Origin: Candidatus Dormiibacterota bacterium
Lineage (GTDB): Bacteria > Chloroflexota > Dormibacteria > Aeolococcales > Aeolococcaceae
Direction of reading: 5' to 3'
DNA: 64,000 bases
Assembly (NCBI GenBank): GCA_003153505.1
Contig: PLZA01000014.1
Span: 219,529-283,528, forward strand
Shown here: positions 18,404 to 27,628 of the stretch, piece by piece
How the letters are laid out: each line of letters opens with the position of its first letter
Numbering within the stretch: position 1 is the stretch's first letter
The notes under the pieces: model-generated
The model's input: the letters and a program-made list of their open reading frames with translations, nothing else
Told to the model about the DNA's origin: nothing
Databases searched by the model: none
Translations under genes and position numbers: made by a program

Positions 18404-19338
18404 GGGGGCGATATCCGCCGGAGGAATCCTCGTGGATTGAAGGTCAGATGGTACTTCTGCCTGCCTTCATCGACGACGAATTGACGGTTGGTCTCGAGGA
18501 ACGACGACACCGCCTCCATCGGTCCAGGGCCGAATCCCGGCCCCACAGGGTGGTTGTTGATGTTGGTGTCTTCCACGATGAGGTACGAGCCCACCGTGAC
18601 CATGCCGGCATACAGCGACAGCTCGCGCTCGACGTGGGGTGCGCTGTGATCGGAGTCGAGGATCACGAGGACATTTCCGGTCTTGGGGAGGCGGACGCGG
18701 ACCTGCTCGACCACGCCTGCATCAACAGATGAGCCGAGGATGTAGGCGATGCGGGGATGCACCGGCCGCTCGGGCTTGGTCTCCACGTCGATGGTGACGA
18801 TCTCGCCGGTGCCGAGAAGATCGCAGATCGATGCCAGGTAATACGCGCTGCCTCCATGCGCGGTCCCGCATTCGACGATCAGCGCGGGACGCAACTCCTG
18901 CAGGATCTCCTGATACACCCAGAGATCCAACGGGCATTTCCAGGCGGGCACACCCAACCAGCGCGTGTCGAGCCACGTGCCCGGGTCGTTGTAATAGAGC
19001 CGGTGAAACTGGTCGACAATTGCGTCGCGGACGGTGGCATTGGGCTGCCCGCCGGGCTCCTGCGGGGAGAGCCCCTCAAAGCTCTCGGCGACCAGCGCCT
19101 CGAAGGCTGATCCGCCATCTCCCTCACGGTGAGTCACGCCTGCCTGCAGCACCGGCTGCAATGCCGCAACCAGATGGCGCGGTATGCCCTGGTGTGCCGT
19201 CTGCAATCGCCGCCCCAAACGGCGCAGGTACCACTCCGCGATCGCGTCGGCGGGCGGGTGAGCGAGTGCGAGCGCGGATTCCCTGGCCTTGGAGAGCATG
19301 CGGCGTGGGATTCCGGCCGGCGCTGACTGTCGGCTCAT
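18400..19338 (-). CDS. CmcI/rhamnosyl O-methyltransferase-like protein
   Basis: This ~312-residue protein carries LIVECGTAHGGSAYYLASI, the SAM-binding start of the cephalosporin hydroxylase (CmcI, PF04989) family, then IVTIDVETKPERP and VLVILDSDHSAPHVERELS with the metal-binding aspartate and histidine. Family members methylate rhamnose or other sugar hydroxyls on surface glycolipids. Its overlap with the Wzm/Wzt genes suggests methylation of the exported glycan, possibly as a cap; this is inferred. The ATG at 19338 starts the plausible protein. A TACGAT box at 19371-19376 gives a leader of about 25 nt. The longer open frame upstream has no homology. Confidence 0.8.
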   Translation of the reverse strand: MSRQSAPAGIPRRMLSKARESALALAHPPADAIAEWYLRRLGRRLQTAHQGIPRHLVAALQPVLQAGVTHREGDGGSAFEALVAESFEGLSPQEPGGQPNATVRDAIVDQFHRLYYNDPGTWLDTRWLGVPAWKCPLDLWVYQEILQELRPALIVECGTAHGGSAYYLASICDLLGTGEIVTIDVETKPERPVHPRIAYILGSSVDAGVVEQVRVRLPKTGNVLVILDSDHSAPHVERELSLYAGMVTVGSYLIVEDTNINNHPVGPGFGPGPMEAVSSFLETNRQFVVDEGRQKYHLTFNPRGFLRRISPP

Positions 19339-19509
19339 CGTGCGGGAGGGTGCGCGTCTCTCACCACGGGATCGTAGAGCCCGAGCACCGGCACCCGCCT
19401 CCCCTGGGATCGACGGGCATGCCGGTATCTCCAATACGGAATCGCACGTGGCTGGCGTCACGTTCGAGTTCGAGCATACTCAGCAGCGGCGGATTGCGCG
19501 CGCCCCGCC

Positions 19510-19515
19510 TACCAT
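19510..19515 (+). promoter_or_regulatory. -10 box upstream of micro-ORF and GT2
   Basis: TACCAT ends 8 nt before the ATG of a 15-codon ORF (19524), not before the glycosyltransferase start. Confidence 0.45.
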
Positions 19516-19523
19516 CTCCGTCG

Positions 19524-19571
19524 ATGCACGTGAAGACGGCTGCGGCGGATGCGCCGGGCCCTGTCCCATGA
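19524..19571 (+). CDS. 15-codon leader micro-ORF
   Basis: ATG at 19524 opens a 15-residue frame (MHVKTAAADAPGPVP) that ends in TGA overlapping the ATG of the following glycosyltransferase (ATGA at 19568-19571). It starts 8 nt after a TACCAT box. It has the layout of a leaderless leader peptide coupled to the next gene. Whether it is translated is unknown. It could also be chance. Confidence 0.35.
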   Translation: MHVKTAAADAPGPVP

Positions 19572-21457
19572 CAAGGCCCAAGGATGAGATCGAACGGCTG
19601 AGCGGAGAGTTGCGGGCGGCAAGGCGCCACATCGCAGAGCTGGAGGCCGAGCTCCAGTCACTGCGGGCCGAGCTGTCCGAGGCCACTGGCAGCGCATCAG
19701 CCAGGATCGCCGTGGCCGTCGTCCGCAAGGCGCGCCGAGTCGTGCCGCCGGAGTCGCGGCGTCAGCAGACTCTGCACAAGGTCGCATCCAGGACACTGAC
19801 GCTCGTCGACCACGGACCGTCTGCGCTCGCCGGGCTCGTGCGCCGAGACCGCGACCTCCGCAAGGCAATCGGCGTGGCCGACACGGCTGCAGCTCGCCGG
19901 CGTCAGTACCGTCGCTGGCTTGAGCTGCACACTCCCGGCGCGGCGGCGCTCGCGACCATGCGCCGTGCTGCCGCAAGCGACACAGACGCTCCTGTCATCA
20001 GTCTGATCATGCCGGTGCACAATCCCGAACGCGAATGGTTGGAAGCCGCGATCGAATCAGTGCTCCGGCAGGTCTACCCACACCTCGAGCTCTGCATCGC
20101 CGACGACGCGTCGACGCACGCGCACGTCCGCGTCGTGCTCGAGGCGGCCGCGGCCGATCCTCGCGTCCGCGTCGTCTATCGCGCAGAGCAGGGTGGGATC
20201 GCCGCCGCTTCGAATTCAGCCTTGCACATCGCGACCGGGGAGTTCGTTGGCTTCATCGACAACGACGATGTCCTCCGCCCCCACGCGCTCTTCGCGATGG
20301 CGGCGTACGTGCGCAAGCACCCTGACGCTGACGTCGTCTACTCTGATGAGGACAAGCTGCTGCGTGACGGGAGCCTGGGTGCGCCGACCTTCAAGCCGGA
20401 TTTCTCACCCGACCGACTGCTCGCCGAGAACTACATCAATCACTTCACTGTGGTGCGCAGAACGCTTGCCGGTACGGTGGGCGGCTTCCGCGAGGGTTTC
20501 GACGGCAGCCAGGACCATGATCTGATGCTCCGTGTGACGGAGGCGGCGCGGCACGTCGGACACGTGCCCGACGTGCTCTACGCCTGGCGCATGGTTCCCG
20601 GCTCCACCGCGGTATCGGCCGGCTCCAAGCCGCTCGCGCAGGATGCCGGACGAAGAGCTGTTGCTGATGCGCTGCAACGTCGCGGGCTCGCAGCGCGCGT
20701 CGACCTAGGTCCGAGCCCCGGCCTCTATGTTCCCCGCTACACCCTCGTCGGGACGCCGTCGGTCGATGTCATCGTCGTCGCACGTCCGGGCGGGACGGAC
20801 GTGACGGACGTGACGGACTGCATGCGCGGGATCGAGCAACTCTCCAGGTATCCGCACCGCCGGGTGACGTCAATCGTGGTCGACGAGCGAACGCCGGCGG
20901 CGATCAACCACGCCGTGCGATCGGCGAGCGGCGACCACATCGTGCTGGTCGACGCGTCGACGCGCGTGATCACGTTCGATTGGCTCGAGGCCATGCTCGA
21001 ACTGAGCCAGCGCCAGGAAATCGGTGCGGTCGGGATCCGGCTGCGGTACCCGGACGGCACGGTGGCCCACGAGGGGATGGTGTGCGGTCGCCTGGGGTTC
21101 GCGAGCAGTGTCGATCAGCATCTGCACATCATCAAGGAGGTGAGTGCGGTATCCAGCGCATGCCTGATGACCAGGCGCGAGGTGTTCGACCAGGCGGACG
21201 GGCTCGATGAGCGGTTTGCCCGCGTTCTCTGGGACGTTGACTATTGCTTGCGCATACGTGCGCGCGGCTATCGCGTGCTCTGCACACCGCTGGCCGAGAT
21301 GACCTGGGGTGCGGCTGTTCGTGGTGCCGAACAGCAACGCGGCGGCACCGATGTGCGCGCCTTCGAGGCGCGGTGGGGGGGCGTCGACGGGATCGAGGAC
21401 CCCTACCTCAATGTCAATGTCCTCTGGCCCGCGCCGCTGAGTCTTCGACTCGACTGA
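19568..21457 (+). CDS. GT2 glycosyltransferase with N-terminal coiled coil
   Basis: This 629-residue protein starts with about 45 residues of heptad-like helix (DEIERLSGELRAARRHIAEL), then a linker. A GT-A domain at about residues 138-350 has SLIMPVHNPEREWLEAAIES, LCIADDASTHAHV, FVGFIDNDDVLRPHAL (DxD region) and YSDEDKLL. A second Rossmann-like segment (VDVIVVARPGGTDV to the end) resembles a further, partial GT2 domain with VDYCLRIRARGYRV. It is probably a rhamnosyl- or galactofuranosyl-type transferase of the surface polysaccharide. The ATG at 19568 overlaps the stop of the 15-codon ORF; the upstream extension in this frame is non-homologous. Confidence 0.85.
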   Translation: MTRPKDEIERLSGELRAARRHIAELEAELQSLRAELSEATGSASARIAVAVVRKARRVVPPESRRQQTLHKVASRTLTLVDHGPSALAGLVRRDRDLRKAIGVADTAAARRRQYRRWLELHTPGAAALATMRRAAASDTDAPVISLIMPVHNPEREWLEAAIESVLRQVYPHLELCIADDASTHAHVRVVLEAAAADPRVRVVYRAEQGGIAAASNSALHIATGEFVGFIDNDDVLRPHALFAMAAYVRKHPDADVVYSDEDKLLRDGSLGAPTFKPDFSPDRLLAENYINHFTVVRRTLAGTVGGFREGFDGSQDHDLMLRVTEAARHVGHVPDVLYAWRMVPGSTAVSAGSKPLAQDAGRRAVADALQRRGLAARVDLGPSPGLYVPRYTLVGTPSVDVIVVARPGGTDVTDVTDCMRGIEQLSRYPHRRVTSIVVDERTPAAINHAVRSASGDHIVLVDASTRVITFDWLEAMLELSQRQEIGAVGIRLRYPDGTVAHEGMVCGRLGFASSVDQHLHIIKEVSAVSSACLMTRREVFDQADGLDERFARVLWDVDYCLRIRARGYRVLCTPLAEMTWGAAVRGAEQQRGGTDVRAFEARWGGVDGIEDPYLNVNVLWPAPLSLRLD

Positions 21458-21498
21458 TTGCCCGGCGCGTCTGTTTCCGTCGCTTTTCGATTCCGGCG

Positions 21499-21504
21499 TA
21501 CACT
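21499..21504 (+). promoter_or_regulatory. -10 box of the secreted repeat protein gene
   Basis: TACACT lies 43 nt before the GTG at 21548. GGAGG at 21535-21539 sits 8 nt before that GTG, so this gene has a leader with a normal ribosome-binding site. Confidence 0.45.
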
Positions 21505-21547
21505 CGTGCGCGGAGGGGACATCGCGACCAGGACGGAGGCGCCGCAC

Positions 21548-24500
21548 GTGACGGTTGGACATCGCCTGAGCAGTTGGATCTTCTGCGCGAGCATCGTGGC
21601 GGCGCTCCCGCTCGTGGGACCTGTGACCGTTGCAGCCGGGAGTCCAACGCCTGCGTCAGTGCACGCATCGGTGTCGACGCACGCCCACATACCGGTGTCG
21701 ACGCATGTCAAGCCATTTCTCCCAGAGACGGCGAATGCACGCTCGTCGTCCGCCAGATCCCACGGCCTCAAGCGCGCCGGGACGCGGCCTGTGACCCTGC
21801 ACGCGATGGGGAGGGCAACCCCCGTAGCGGTCACCGGGCGGGCGGCGGCCCACGGAGCTCCGCCGATCGTCGCAACCCAAACCGAGAAGCTTCTTGGGTT
21901 CGGCGGGGCATCGCAGTCAGCTGACATCACCGCTCACGGTAACGATCAGGGCGTCGCTCCGCCGGATACGGACGTCGCCGTCGGTCCGACTGACATCGTC
22001 GACACGGTCAACTCGACGCTCGAGGTGCGGAACCGCAATGGCGTGCTCCTCGCCACCGATGATTTGAACACGTTCCTGAGCATCTTCAGCAACCACTACA
22101 GCACTGACCCACGGATCATCTACGACGCCGGCTCCCAGCGCTGGTGGCTCACCGATACCGAAGCCCCGGACGTCTTCAGCTGCTCGAGCACCGCGGCACC
22201 GGTGCTCATCGCCGTCTCCGCATCGTCGAATCCGTTGCCGCTCACGAGCTGGATCGTCTACGAGCTGCCGTTCGAAACCACCGGAACGTTCCTCGGCGAT
22301 CAACCGGGGCTCGGCATATCGGACAACACGGTTGCCGTGACGTTCAACGACTACAACTGCAGCGGCACGTTCATCGGAAGCGATATCGACATCCTCCAGA
22401 AGACCGATCTGGAGCACAACGCGGGCTCCAACGCGAACGCGCCCTTCACTGACACCAGCTTCGCACCCCAGCCGGTTCAGTCATTCGGATCGACGACGAC
22501 GCAGTACGTGGTTGTCAACGACTCGGACTGCGGGGCGAGCGCATGCCCTCCGCCGGGTCCGGTTATCGAGGTGGATTCGTTCACGGGAACGCCGGAGACC
22601 GTCGTCACCCCGAATACGTCCCTCCTCGCAATGACAGCAACAGCTGTGGACAACACCTCCTTCAGCCTTCCGCCCGCGGAGCAGAATGACTCGGGCGCCC
22701 ACACGATCAACACGGACGACGATCGCTTCCTCAACGCCGTCTGGGAGAACGGGGTCATCTGGACGGGTGGGGGAACCGACTGCACCCCGGGTGAGGTCAC
22801 CCCGCGATCCTGTCTGGATTATGTGGAGGTCACCGCGAGCAGCACGGGAGTGGTCAACCCCACGGTCACGCAGCTCAACAACGTCGGTGTGACCGGTGGT
22901 TACCTGTACTACCCGGCCGTGAGCGTCGATGCCGCCGGTGATCTCTTCACCGTGTTCGACGAGTCGTCGAGCGCCACGTTCCCCACCATCATGAGCTCGA
23001 CGATCCCCGCGGGCGGGTCGGCCCTCACCACCTTCCAGACGGTCCATCCGAGCACCGCCTTTTACAACCCGCCGAGCGGCGCATGCCAGAGCATTGCTGG
23101 CACCAACGCCTGTCGCTGGGGCGATTACTCAGGTGCGGCACAGGACTCTTCGAACCCGAAGGACGTCTGGGTTGTATCTGAGGCGGTCGACAGCCCGCCG
23201 CCCACCGCTGCGTGCTCACCGGCCAACGTGTGCTGGGGGAGCGATATCGCGCAGCTCACGCTCGCAGCGCCCGCGATCACATCGCTCAATCCCGCGTCCG
23301 GCCCGGTGGCCGGTGGCCAGACCGTGACCGTCAACGGGACCGACTTCGGCCCCGACACATCGGCCACGTTCAACGGGGCATCCATCGCGATCACCGCCAT
23401 CACGCCGGCGTCGTTCCAACTCGTGACTCCGCCGGCGGCCACACTGGCGGGAGGGACGGTGCAGATCCAGGCAACCGACACGCTTGGGGCGAGCCCGGAG
23501 ACGGCAGCGTCGCTCTACACGTACATCGGTCTCGCGAACTACGTACCGGTCACGCCGTTCCGCCTCGTCGACACACGCAACACCGGGGGGCCGATCGGGC
23601 AGGGCCTGGTTCGATCCCTGCAGGTGACGACGACCTCGGGCGCGGTTCCCCCCACGGCGACTGCCGTGGTGATCAACGTCACCGAGGTGAGCGGCAGCGC
23701 GTCGAGCCTGCTCACGGTGTACCCGTTCAACAGTCCAAGGCCGACGGCGTCGAACTTGAACTTCGGTGCTCAGACGGTCATCGCCAACCTGGTCACGGTG
23801 ACCCTCGGGCCCAGCAGCGGGCAGGGCTGGATCAGCATCTACAACGCCCTCGGGAGCGTGAACGTGATTGTTGACGTCGAGGGATACTTCAAACCGGATG
23901 CGGCGAGCGACTTTCAGGGACTCTTTCATCCGATCCTTCCGGTGAGGGTGTGCGACACGCGCAAATCGTGCGAAGGCCACGGTGCGGTGGGCGCTGGCCA
24001 GTCGATCGTCGTCACCGTCGCCACCTCCGGCGGGATCCCTGCTGATGGGACGGCCGAAGCGGCGGTGGTCAACCTGACCGGCGTGGCCGGGAACGCGTCG
24101 ACGTACCTCAGCCTCTTCCCGACCGGGCCCAGCGGTACCTGCACTCCCACGGGAACCTCGACCATCAATCTCCTTCCCGGTGTCGTGCGCGCGAACCGCG
24201 TGATGGTGAAGCTTGGCCCGACGACCACCGGCGGCCCGGACGATGCGCTCTGCGTGTACAACGCGGTCGGCACGATCAACGTACTTGTGGATTCCAACGG
24301 TTGGTACGGGAGTCCGACGGCCCTGGCGACCCCTGTCGGGTACCAGTACCAGGCGCTCGGACCAACCCGGATCTGCGACACACGCATCGCGTCGACATCC
24401 TGCAGCACTGGCGCCATCAGCGCCGGCACCACCCTCCAGCGCCTGATCACCGTCGCCGGGCACGCCGGGGTTCCCGCTTTTGCGAGCCCCACGATTGTGG

Positions 24501-24748
24501 TGGCGATCATCGCCAACCTCACCGCGATCGCCCCCACCGCGACGACGTACGTCACCCTCTACCCGGCTTCCCAGACCAGTCCGCCGGTCGTCTCGGACGT
24601 CAACGTCGGGGCTGGAGCGGTCGTGCCCAACCTGGGGGTGGTCGAAGTCGACACAATGAACGGCGTCGGGCATGACGGCGACGTCTACCTGTTCAACGGC
24701 GCCGGTAGCGTCAACGCGATCATCGACCTAGAGGGCTGGTTCCAGTAG
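21548..24748 (+). CDS. Large secreted protein with IPT/TIG domain and three C-terminal repeats
   Basis: This 1066-residue protein has a signal peptide (hydrophobic core SWIFCASIVAALPLVG, cleavage near residue 30). Residues 130-570 form an unassigned beta-rich domain that opens GVAPPDTDVAVGPTDIVD and has paired cysteines. An IPT/TIG domain (ITSLNPASGPVAGGQTVTV) spans about 573-660. Three tandem copies of a ~125-residue repeat follow: they start near residues 664, 791 and 931, share P-x-R-(L/V/I)-x-DTR, a central ANLVTV-like strand, and end VDVEGYF, VDSNGWY and IDLEGWF. Such repeats are common in secreted actinobacterial and chloroflexal proteins. The role is unknown; surface attachment is inferred. 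Confidence 0.8.
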   Translation: MTVGHRLSSWIFCASIVAALPLVGPVTVAAGSPTPASVHASVSTHAHIPVSTHVKPFLPETANARSSSARSHGLKRAGTRPVTLHAMGRATPVAVTGRAAAHGAPPIVATQTEKLLGFGGASQSADITAHGNDQGVAPPDTDVAVGPTDIVDTVNSTLEVRNRNGVLLATDDLNTFLSIFSNHYSTDPRIIYDAGSQRWWLTDTEAPDVFSCSSTAAPVLIAVSASSNPLPLTSWIVYELPFETTGTFLGDQPGLGISDNTVAVTFNDYNCSGTFIGSDIDILQKTDLEHNAGSNANAPFTDTSFAPQPVQSFGSTTTQYVVVNDSDCGASACPPPGPVIEVDSFTGTPETVVTPNTSLLAMTATAVDNTSFSLPPAEQNDSGAHTINTDDDRFLNAVWENGVIWTGGGTDCTPGEVTPRSCLDYVEVTASSTGVVNPTVTQLNNVGVTGGYLYYPAVSVDAAGDLFTVFDESSSATFPTIMSSTIPAGGSALTTFQTVHPSTAFYNPPSGACQSIAGTNACRWGDYSGAAQDSSNPKDVWVVSEAVDSPPPTAACSPANVCWGSDIAQLTLAAPAITSLNPASGPVAGGQTVTVNGTDFGPDTSATFNGASIAITAITPASFQLVTPPAATLAGGTVQIQATDTLGASPETAASLYTYIGLANYVPVTPFRLVDTRNTGGPIGQGLVRSLQVTTTSGAVPPTATAVVINVTEVSGSASSLLTVYPFNSPRPTASNLNFGAQTVIANLVTVTLGPSSGQGWISIYNALGSVNVIVDVEGYFKPDAASDFQGLFHPILPVRVCDTRKSCEGHGAVGAGQSIVVTVATSGGIPADGTAEAAVVNLTGVAGNASTYLSLFPTGPSGTCTPTGTSTINLLPGVVRANRVMVKLGPTTTGGPDDALCVYNAVGTINVLVDSNGWYGSPTALATPVGYQYQALGPTRICDTRIASTSCSTGAISAGTTLQRLITVAGHAGVPAFASPTIVVAIIANLTAIAPTATTYVTLYPASQTSPPVVSDVNVGAGAVVPNLGVVEVDTMNGVGHDGDVYLFNGAGSVNAIIDLEGWFQ

Positions 24749-24798
24749 CTGTGGCATGGATGGCATTGCTCCCCGAGATGGAAGGGGTGCTGAACACG

Positions 24799-25329
24799 AT
24801 GGCCTCGCGCCCGCTTGCCGAGCGGCTCGGCAGGATCGACGGCGTCATGGTCAAGACCTTCAAGAAATGGCCTGACCAGCGCGGCTACTTCATCGAGCAG
24901 TTGAAGCGGGGCGACCTCGACGACGGGGGCCGTCCATTCCTCGCGGACCAGCAATTTGCCCAGATGTCCCGTAGCCTCGCATATGCCCGCGGCGGCAACC
25001 CTCCGGAGCTCATCAAGGCATTCCACTGGCACAGGCGCCAGTGGGACTACTGGGACATCGTCCAGGGCGACGTGCGCGTGGTGCTGGTCGACCTTCGTCA
25101 CGATTCGCCGACTGCCGGCAGGGTCCAGACGGTGATGCTGGGTGAGAACGCGCCGCGGATGGTGGCGATCCCGCCGCTCGTGGCACACGGGTATCAGTGC
25201 GTCTCGATGCGTGATGTGATCCTCAACTACTACGTCACCGAGCCGTACAGCGCCCAGGACCCCGACGAGGGCCGGATCGCCTGGAACGATCCCCGCATCG
25301 GCTTCGACTGGACGATCGAGAACATCTGA
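24799..25329 (+). CDS. RmlC-like sugar epimerase (cupin)
   Basis: This ~176-residue protein resembles dTDP-4-dehydrorhamnose 3,5-epimerase. It has DQRGYFIEQLKRGDL at the N-terminus, a histidine-rich strand (IKAFHWHRRQWDYWDIV) where RmlC has GLHYQ, VVLVDLRHDSPTAG, and IPPLVAHGYQCVS. The C-terminus has NYYVTEPYSAQDPDEGR. The usual Q-x-K-L-V lysine region reads QWDYWDIV, so the reaction may differ from classical 3,5-epimerisation. The ATG at 24799 follows GGAAGGGG by about 12 nt; in-frame starts at 24751 and 24757 exist. It sits 1 bp upstream of rmlB; no rmlA or rmlD is in the window. Confidence 0.75.
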   Translation: MASRPLAERLGRIDGVMVKTFKKWPDQRGYFIEQLKRGDLDDGGRPFLADQQFAQMSRSLAYARGGNPPELIKAFHWHRRQWDYWDIVQGDVRVVLVDLRHDSPTAGRVQTVMLGENAPRMVAIPPLVAHGYQCVSMRDVILNYYVTEPYSAQDPDEGRIAWNDPRIGFDWTIENI

Positions 25330-25330
25330 T

Positions 25331-26347
25331 ATGCGCCTGCTGGTGACTGGAGGAGCGGGCTTCATCGGCAGCGAGTTCGTCCGCATGACGCTTCGCGACT
25401 ACCCGGGCGACTCCGTGGTTGTGCTCGACAAGCTCACCTATGCCGGCAATGAGCGCAACCTCGACAGCGTCCGCACGGATCCGCGCTTCCGCTTCGTGCG
25501 CGGCGACATCTGCGATGCGGCGATGGTGGGCGAGCTGGCCGCCGACGTCGACGTCATCGTCAACTTTGCCGCCGAGTCCCATGTCGACCGTTCCCTCGAA
25601 GCACCAGGTCAGTTCATCCTCACCGATGTCTTCGGCACCTTCGTGCTCATGGACGCGGCACGCGCCCACGGGCATCAGCGCTTCGTGCAAGTGAGCACCG
25701 ACGAGGTGTATGGCGAGGTCAACCACGGGCTGAGCGTCGAGGGCGACCCCTTGCAACCGCGAAGCCCGTACAGCGCGAGCAAGGCCGGTGGCGAGCTGCA
25801 GATCCAGGCGTACCGCACCTCATACGCATTCCCGGCGATCGTGACCCGCGGCTCCAACACGTACGGTCCGTTCCAGTACCCCGAGAAGATCATCCCGCTC
25901 TTCATCACCAACGCGATTGACGACCGCCCGTTGCCGATCTACGGTGATGGCGGTGCTGTGCGCGACTACCTCTTCGTTGAGGACCACGCCCGTGGCATCG
26001 ACTGCGCGCTCCGCAAGGGAGCGGCGGGGATGGACTACAACATCGGCGCCGGTGGCGAGACCGACGGCATCACGGTCGCCGACACCGTGCTGCGATTGCT
26101 CGGCAAGCCAAGCTCGCTCAAGCAGTTCGTTCGCGACCGCCTCGGCCACGATCGGCGTTATGCGCTCGATTCGACTCGACTGTCAGGGCTCGGCTGGCGC
26201 CCGACCGTCTCGTTCGAAGCCGGTATTGCGCACACCGTCGCTTGGTTCGTGGAGCACGAGGAGTGGTGGCGGCCGCTCAAGTCCGGCGAGTTCTGGGAGT
26301 TCTACCAGCGCAACTACAAGCCGGCCGTCGAGACGCCCGCGCCGTAG
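25331..26347 (+). CDS. rmlB: dTDP-glucose 4,6-dehydratase
   Basis: This 338-residue extended SDR enzyme converts dTDP-glucose to dTDP-4-keto-6-deoxyglucose. It has the NAD loop VTGGAGFIGSEFVR, FAAESHVDRSLE, the TDEVYGEV motif with the Thr-Asp-Glu catalytic set, and YSASKAGGEL for Tyr-x3-Lys. NTYGPFQYPEKIIPLF follows, conserved in RmlB. The length is normal. It follows the RmlC-like gene by 1 bp. Its stop codon TAG is also the first three bases of the TAGGGT -10 box of the next gene. Confidence 0.94.
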   Translation: MRLLVTGGAGFIGSEFVRMTLRDYPGDSVVVLDKLTYAGNERNLDSVRTDPRFRFVRGDICDAAMVGELAADVDVIVNFAAESHVDRSLEAPGQFILTDVFGTFVLMDAARAHGHQRFVQVSTDEVYGEVNHGLSVEGDPLQPRSPYSASKAGGELQIQAYRTSYAFPAIVTRGSNTYGPFQYPEKIIPLFITNAIDDRPLPIYGDGGAVRDYLFVEDHARGIDCALRKGAAGMDYNIGAGGETDGITVADTVLRLLGKPSSLKQFVRDRLGHDRRYALDSTRLSGLGWRPTVSFEAGIAHTVAWFVEHEEWWRPLKSGEFWEFYQRNYKPAVETPAP

Positions 26348-26350
26348 GGT
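26345..26350 (+). promoter_or_regulatory. -10 box overlapping the rmlB stop
   Basis: TAGGGT begins with the rmlB stop codon and ends 9 nt before the GTG at 26360. Confidence 0.45.
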
Positions 26351-26359
26351 GGACCCGGC

Positions 26360-27625
26360 GTGAGCTGGATATCGAGGCTGCGGTCGCGGTTGCCACGCAC
26401 TGCTGCCGTGCTGGGCGTCACGGTGCTGGCGTGCGCGGTCGTGATCTCGCGACGCGTGGATGCGTTCACCAACGCCCAGTTCTATGCCGAGGATGGGTCG
26501 AAGTGGTTCGCAAACGCGTACACGTACGGTCCCCTTGGCGCCCTCGACCTGTCGTACAACGGGTACTTCCAGCTGATTTCCCGGCTCGGACCGGTTGTCG
26601 CTGCTCCGTTCGGTCTGCGCACCGCACCATTGGTGTACAACGTCGTCGGTCTGCTCGTGCAGGTGGCCCCGGTGGCCTACCTCTTGAGCTCGCGATTCGA
26701 CACCGTGGTTCCCTCGTTCAAGGCCCGCCTCGCGCTCTGCGCCGTGTACCTGCTGATGCCGTCGACCGAGCTGAACGTGGACATCACCACTGCGCAGTTT
26801 CACCTGCTCGTGCTCGCGTTCCTCGTGATCGTCGCAGCCGAACCAAAACGATGGTACTGGAAGACATTCGATGTCGCCGTCGTCGTGCTGTGCGGGCTGT
26901 CCGGGCCGTTTGCGTACATCCTGCTACCGGTCGCTGCACTGTGGTTTGTCATGCGCCGGCGAGCCTTCACGCTGGCACTGTGTTTTGCGCTGGTGGTGAC
27001 GATTCCCATCCAGGTCTATGCAGACCTCACGTCGCCTCGTCTGCATGAACCCCTTGGAGCCAGCCTGCACACCCTGCTGATGATCATCAGCGACCGCATC
27101 ATCTGGGCGGGTCTGTTCGCGGAGGAGGGCGGAGCGCACGCGTTGCTCACCGGAACATCGCACGGGGCGCTGCTCAGCGCGGTGATCTGTCTGCTCGCGC
27201 TCCCAATCGTGGTGTTCGCAGCGTGGCGAGCACCATTGGAACTCAAGATGTTCGGCCTGACGGCCGTCGGAGTTGCGGCGAGCGGCCTCGTCGCACCGCT
27301 TGTTTCGAATGCGGGGAACGCCTGGGACATCATGGCCGTCACGCGAGCGGGTGAGCGGTACTTCTTCCTCGCTCAGGTCGCGTGGGTCATCACGGTCGTG
27401 TGGGCGGCGAGCCGCCTGCCGCGCCCTTGGTTGCGGCGTACCGCATTGGCCGTCTGCGCCGCGACACTCTGCTCGGGCTTGATCACCGCCTGGCGGTATC
27501 AGGCCTTCCAGGATTACCACTGGGCGCAGGAGGCTCGGGCAATCACGACGGCGAAGATCGGGACAAAACTCGTGCTGCCCATTCCTCCAGGCGGTGGTTG
27601 GGCGATCGACATCACCGTTAGGTGA
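26360..27625 (+). CDS. Polytopic membrane protein, GT-C-like
   Basis: This 421-residue protein has about ten membrane spans. After the first span comes FYAEDGSKWFANAY; an acidic pair in the first extracytoplasmic loop is where GT-C glycosyltransferases place catalytic residues. Later loops contain NAWDIMAVTRAGERYFFL. Its neighbours are RmlB and a polyprenyl-phosphate GT2, which would supply a lipid-linked sugar donor, so transfer of a sugar on the outer membrane face is plausible. No family can be named with confidence. The GTG start is fixed by the box overlapping the rmlB stop. Confidence 0.65.
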   Translation: MSWISRLRSRLPRTAAVLGVTVLACAVVISRRVDAFTNAQFYAEDGSKWFANAYTYGPLGALDLSYNGYFQLISRLGPVVAAPFGLRTAPLVYNVVGLLVQVAPVAYLLSSRFDTVVPSFKARLALCAVYLLMPSTELNVDITTAQFHLLVLAFLVIVAAEPKRWYWKTFDVAVVVLCGLSGPFAYILLPVAALWFVMRRRAFTLALCFALVVTIPIQVYADLTSPRLHEPLGASLHTLLMIISDRIIWAGLFAEEGGAHALLTGTSHGALLSAVICLLALPIVVFAAWRAPLELKMFGLTAVGVAASGLVAPLVSNAGNAWDIMAVTRAGERYFFLAQVAWVITVVWAASRLPRPWLRRTALAVCAATLCSGLITAWRYQAFQDYHWAQEARAITTAKIGTKLVLPIPPGGGWAIDITVR

Positions 27626-27628
27626 TCG

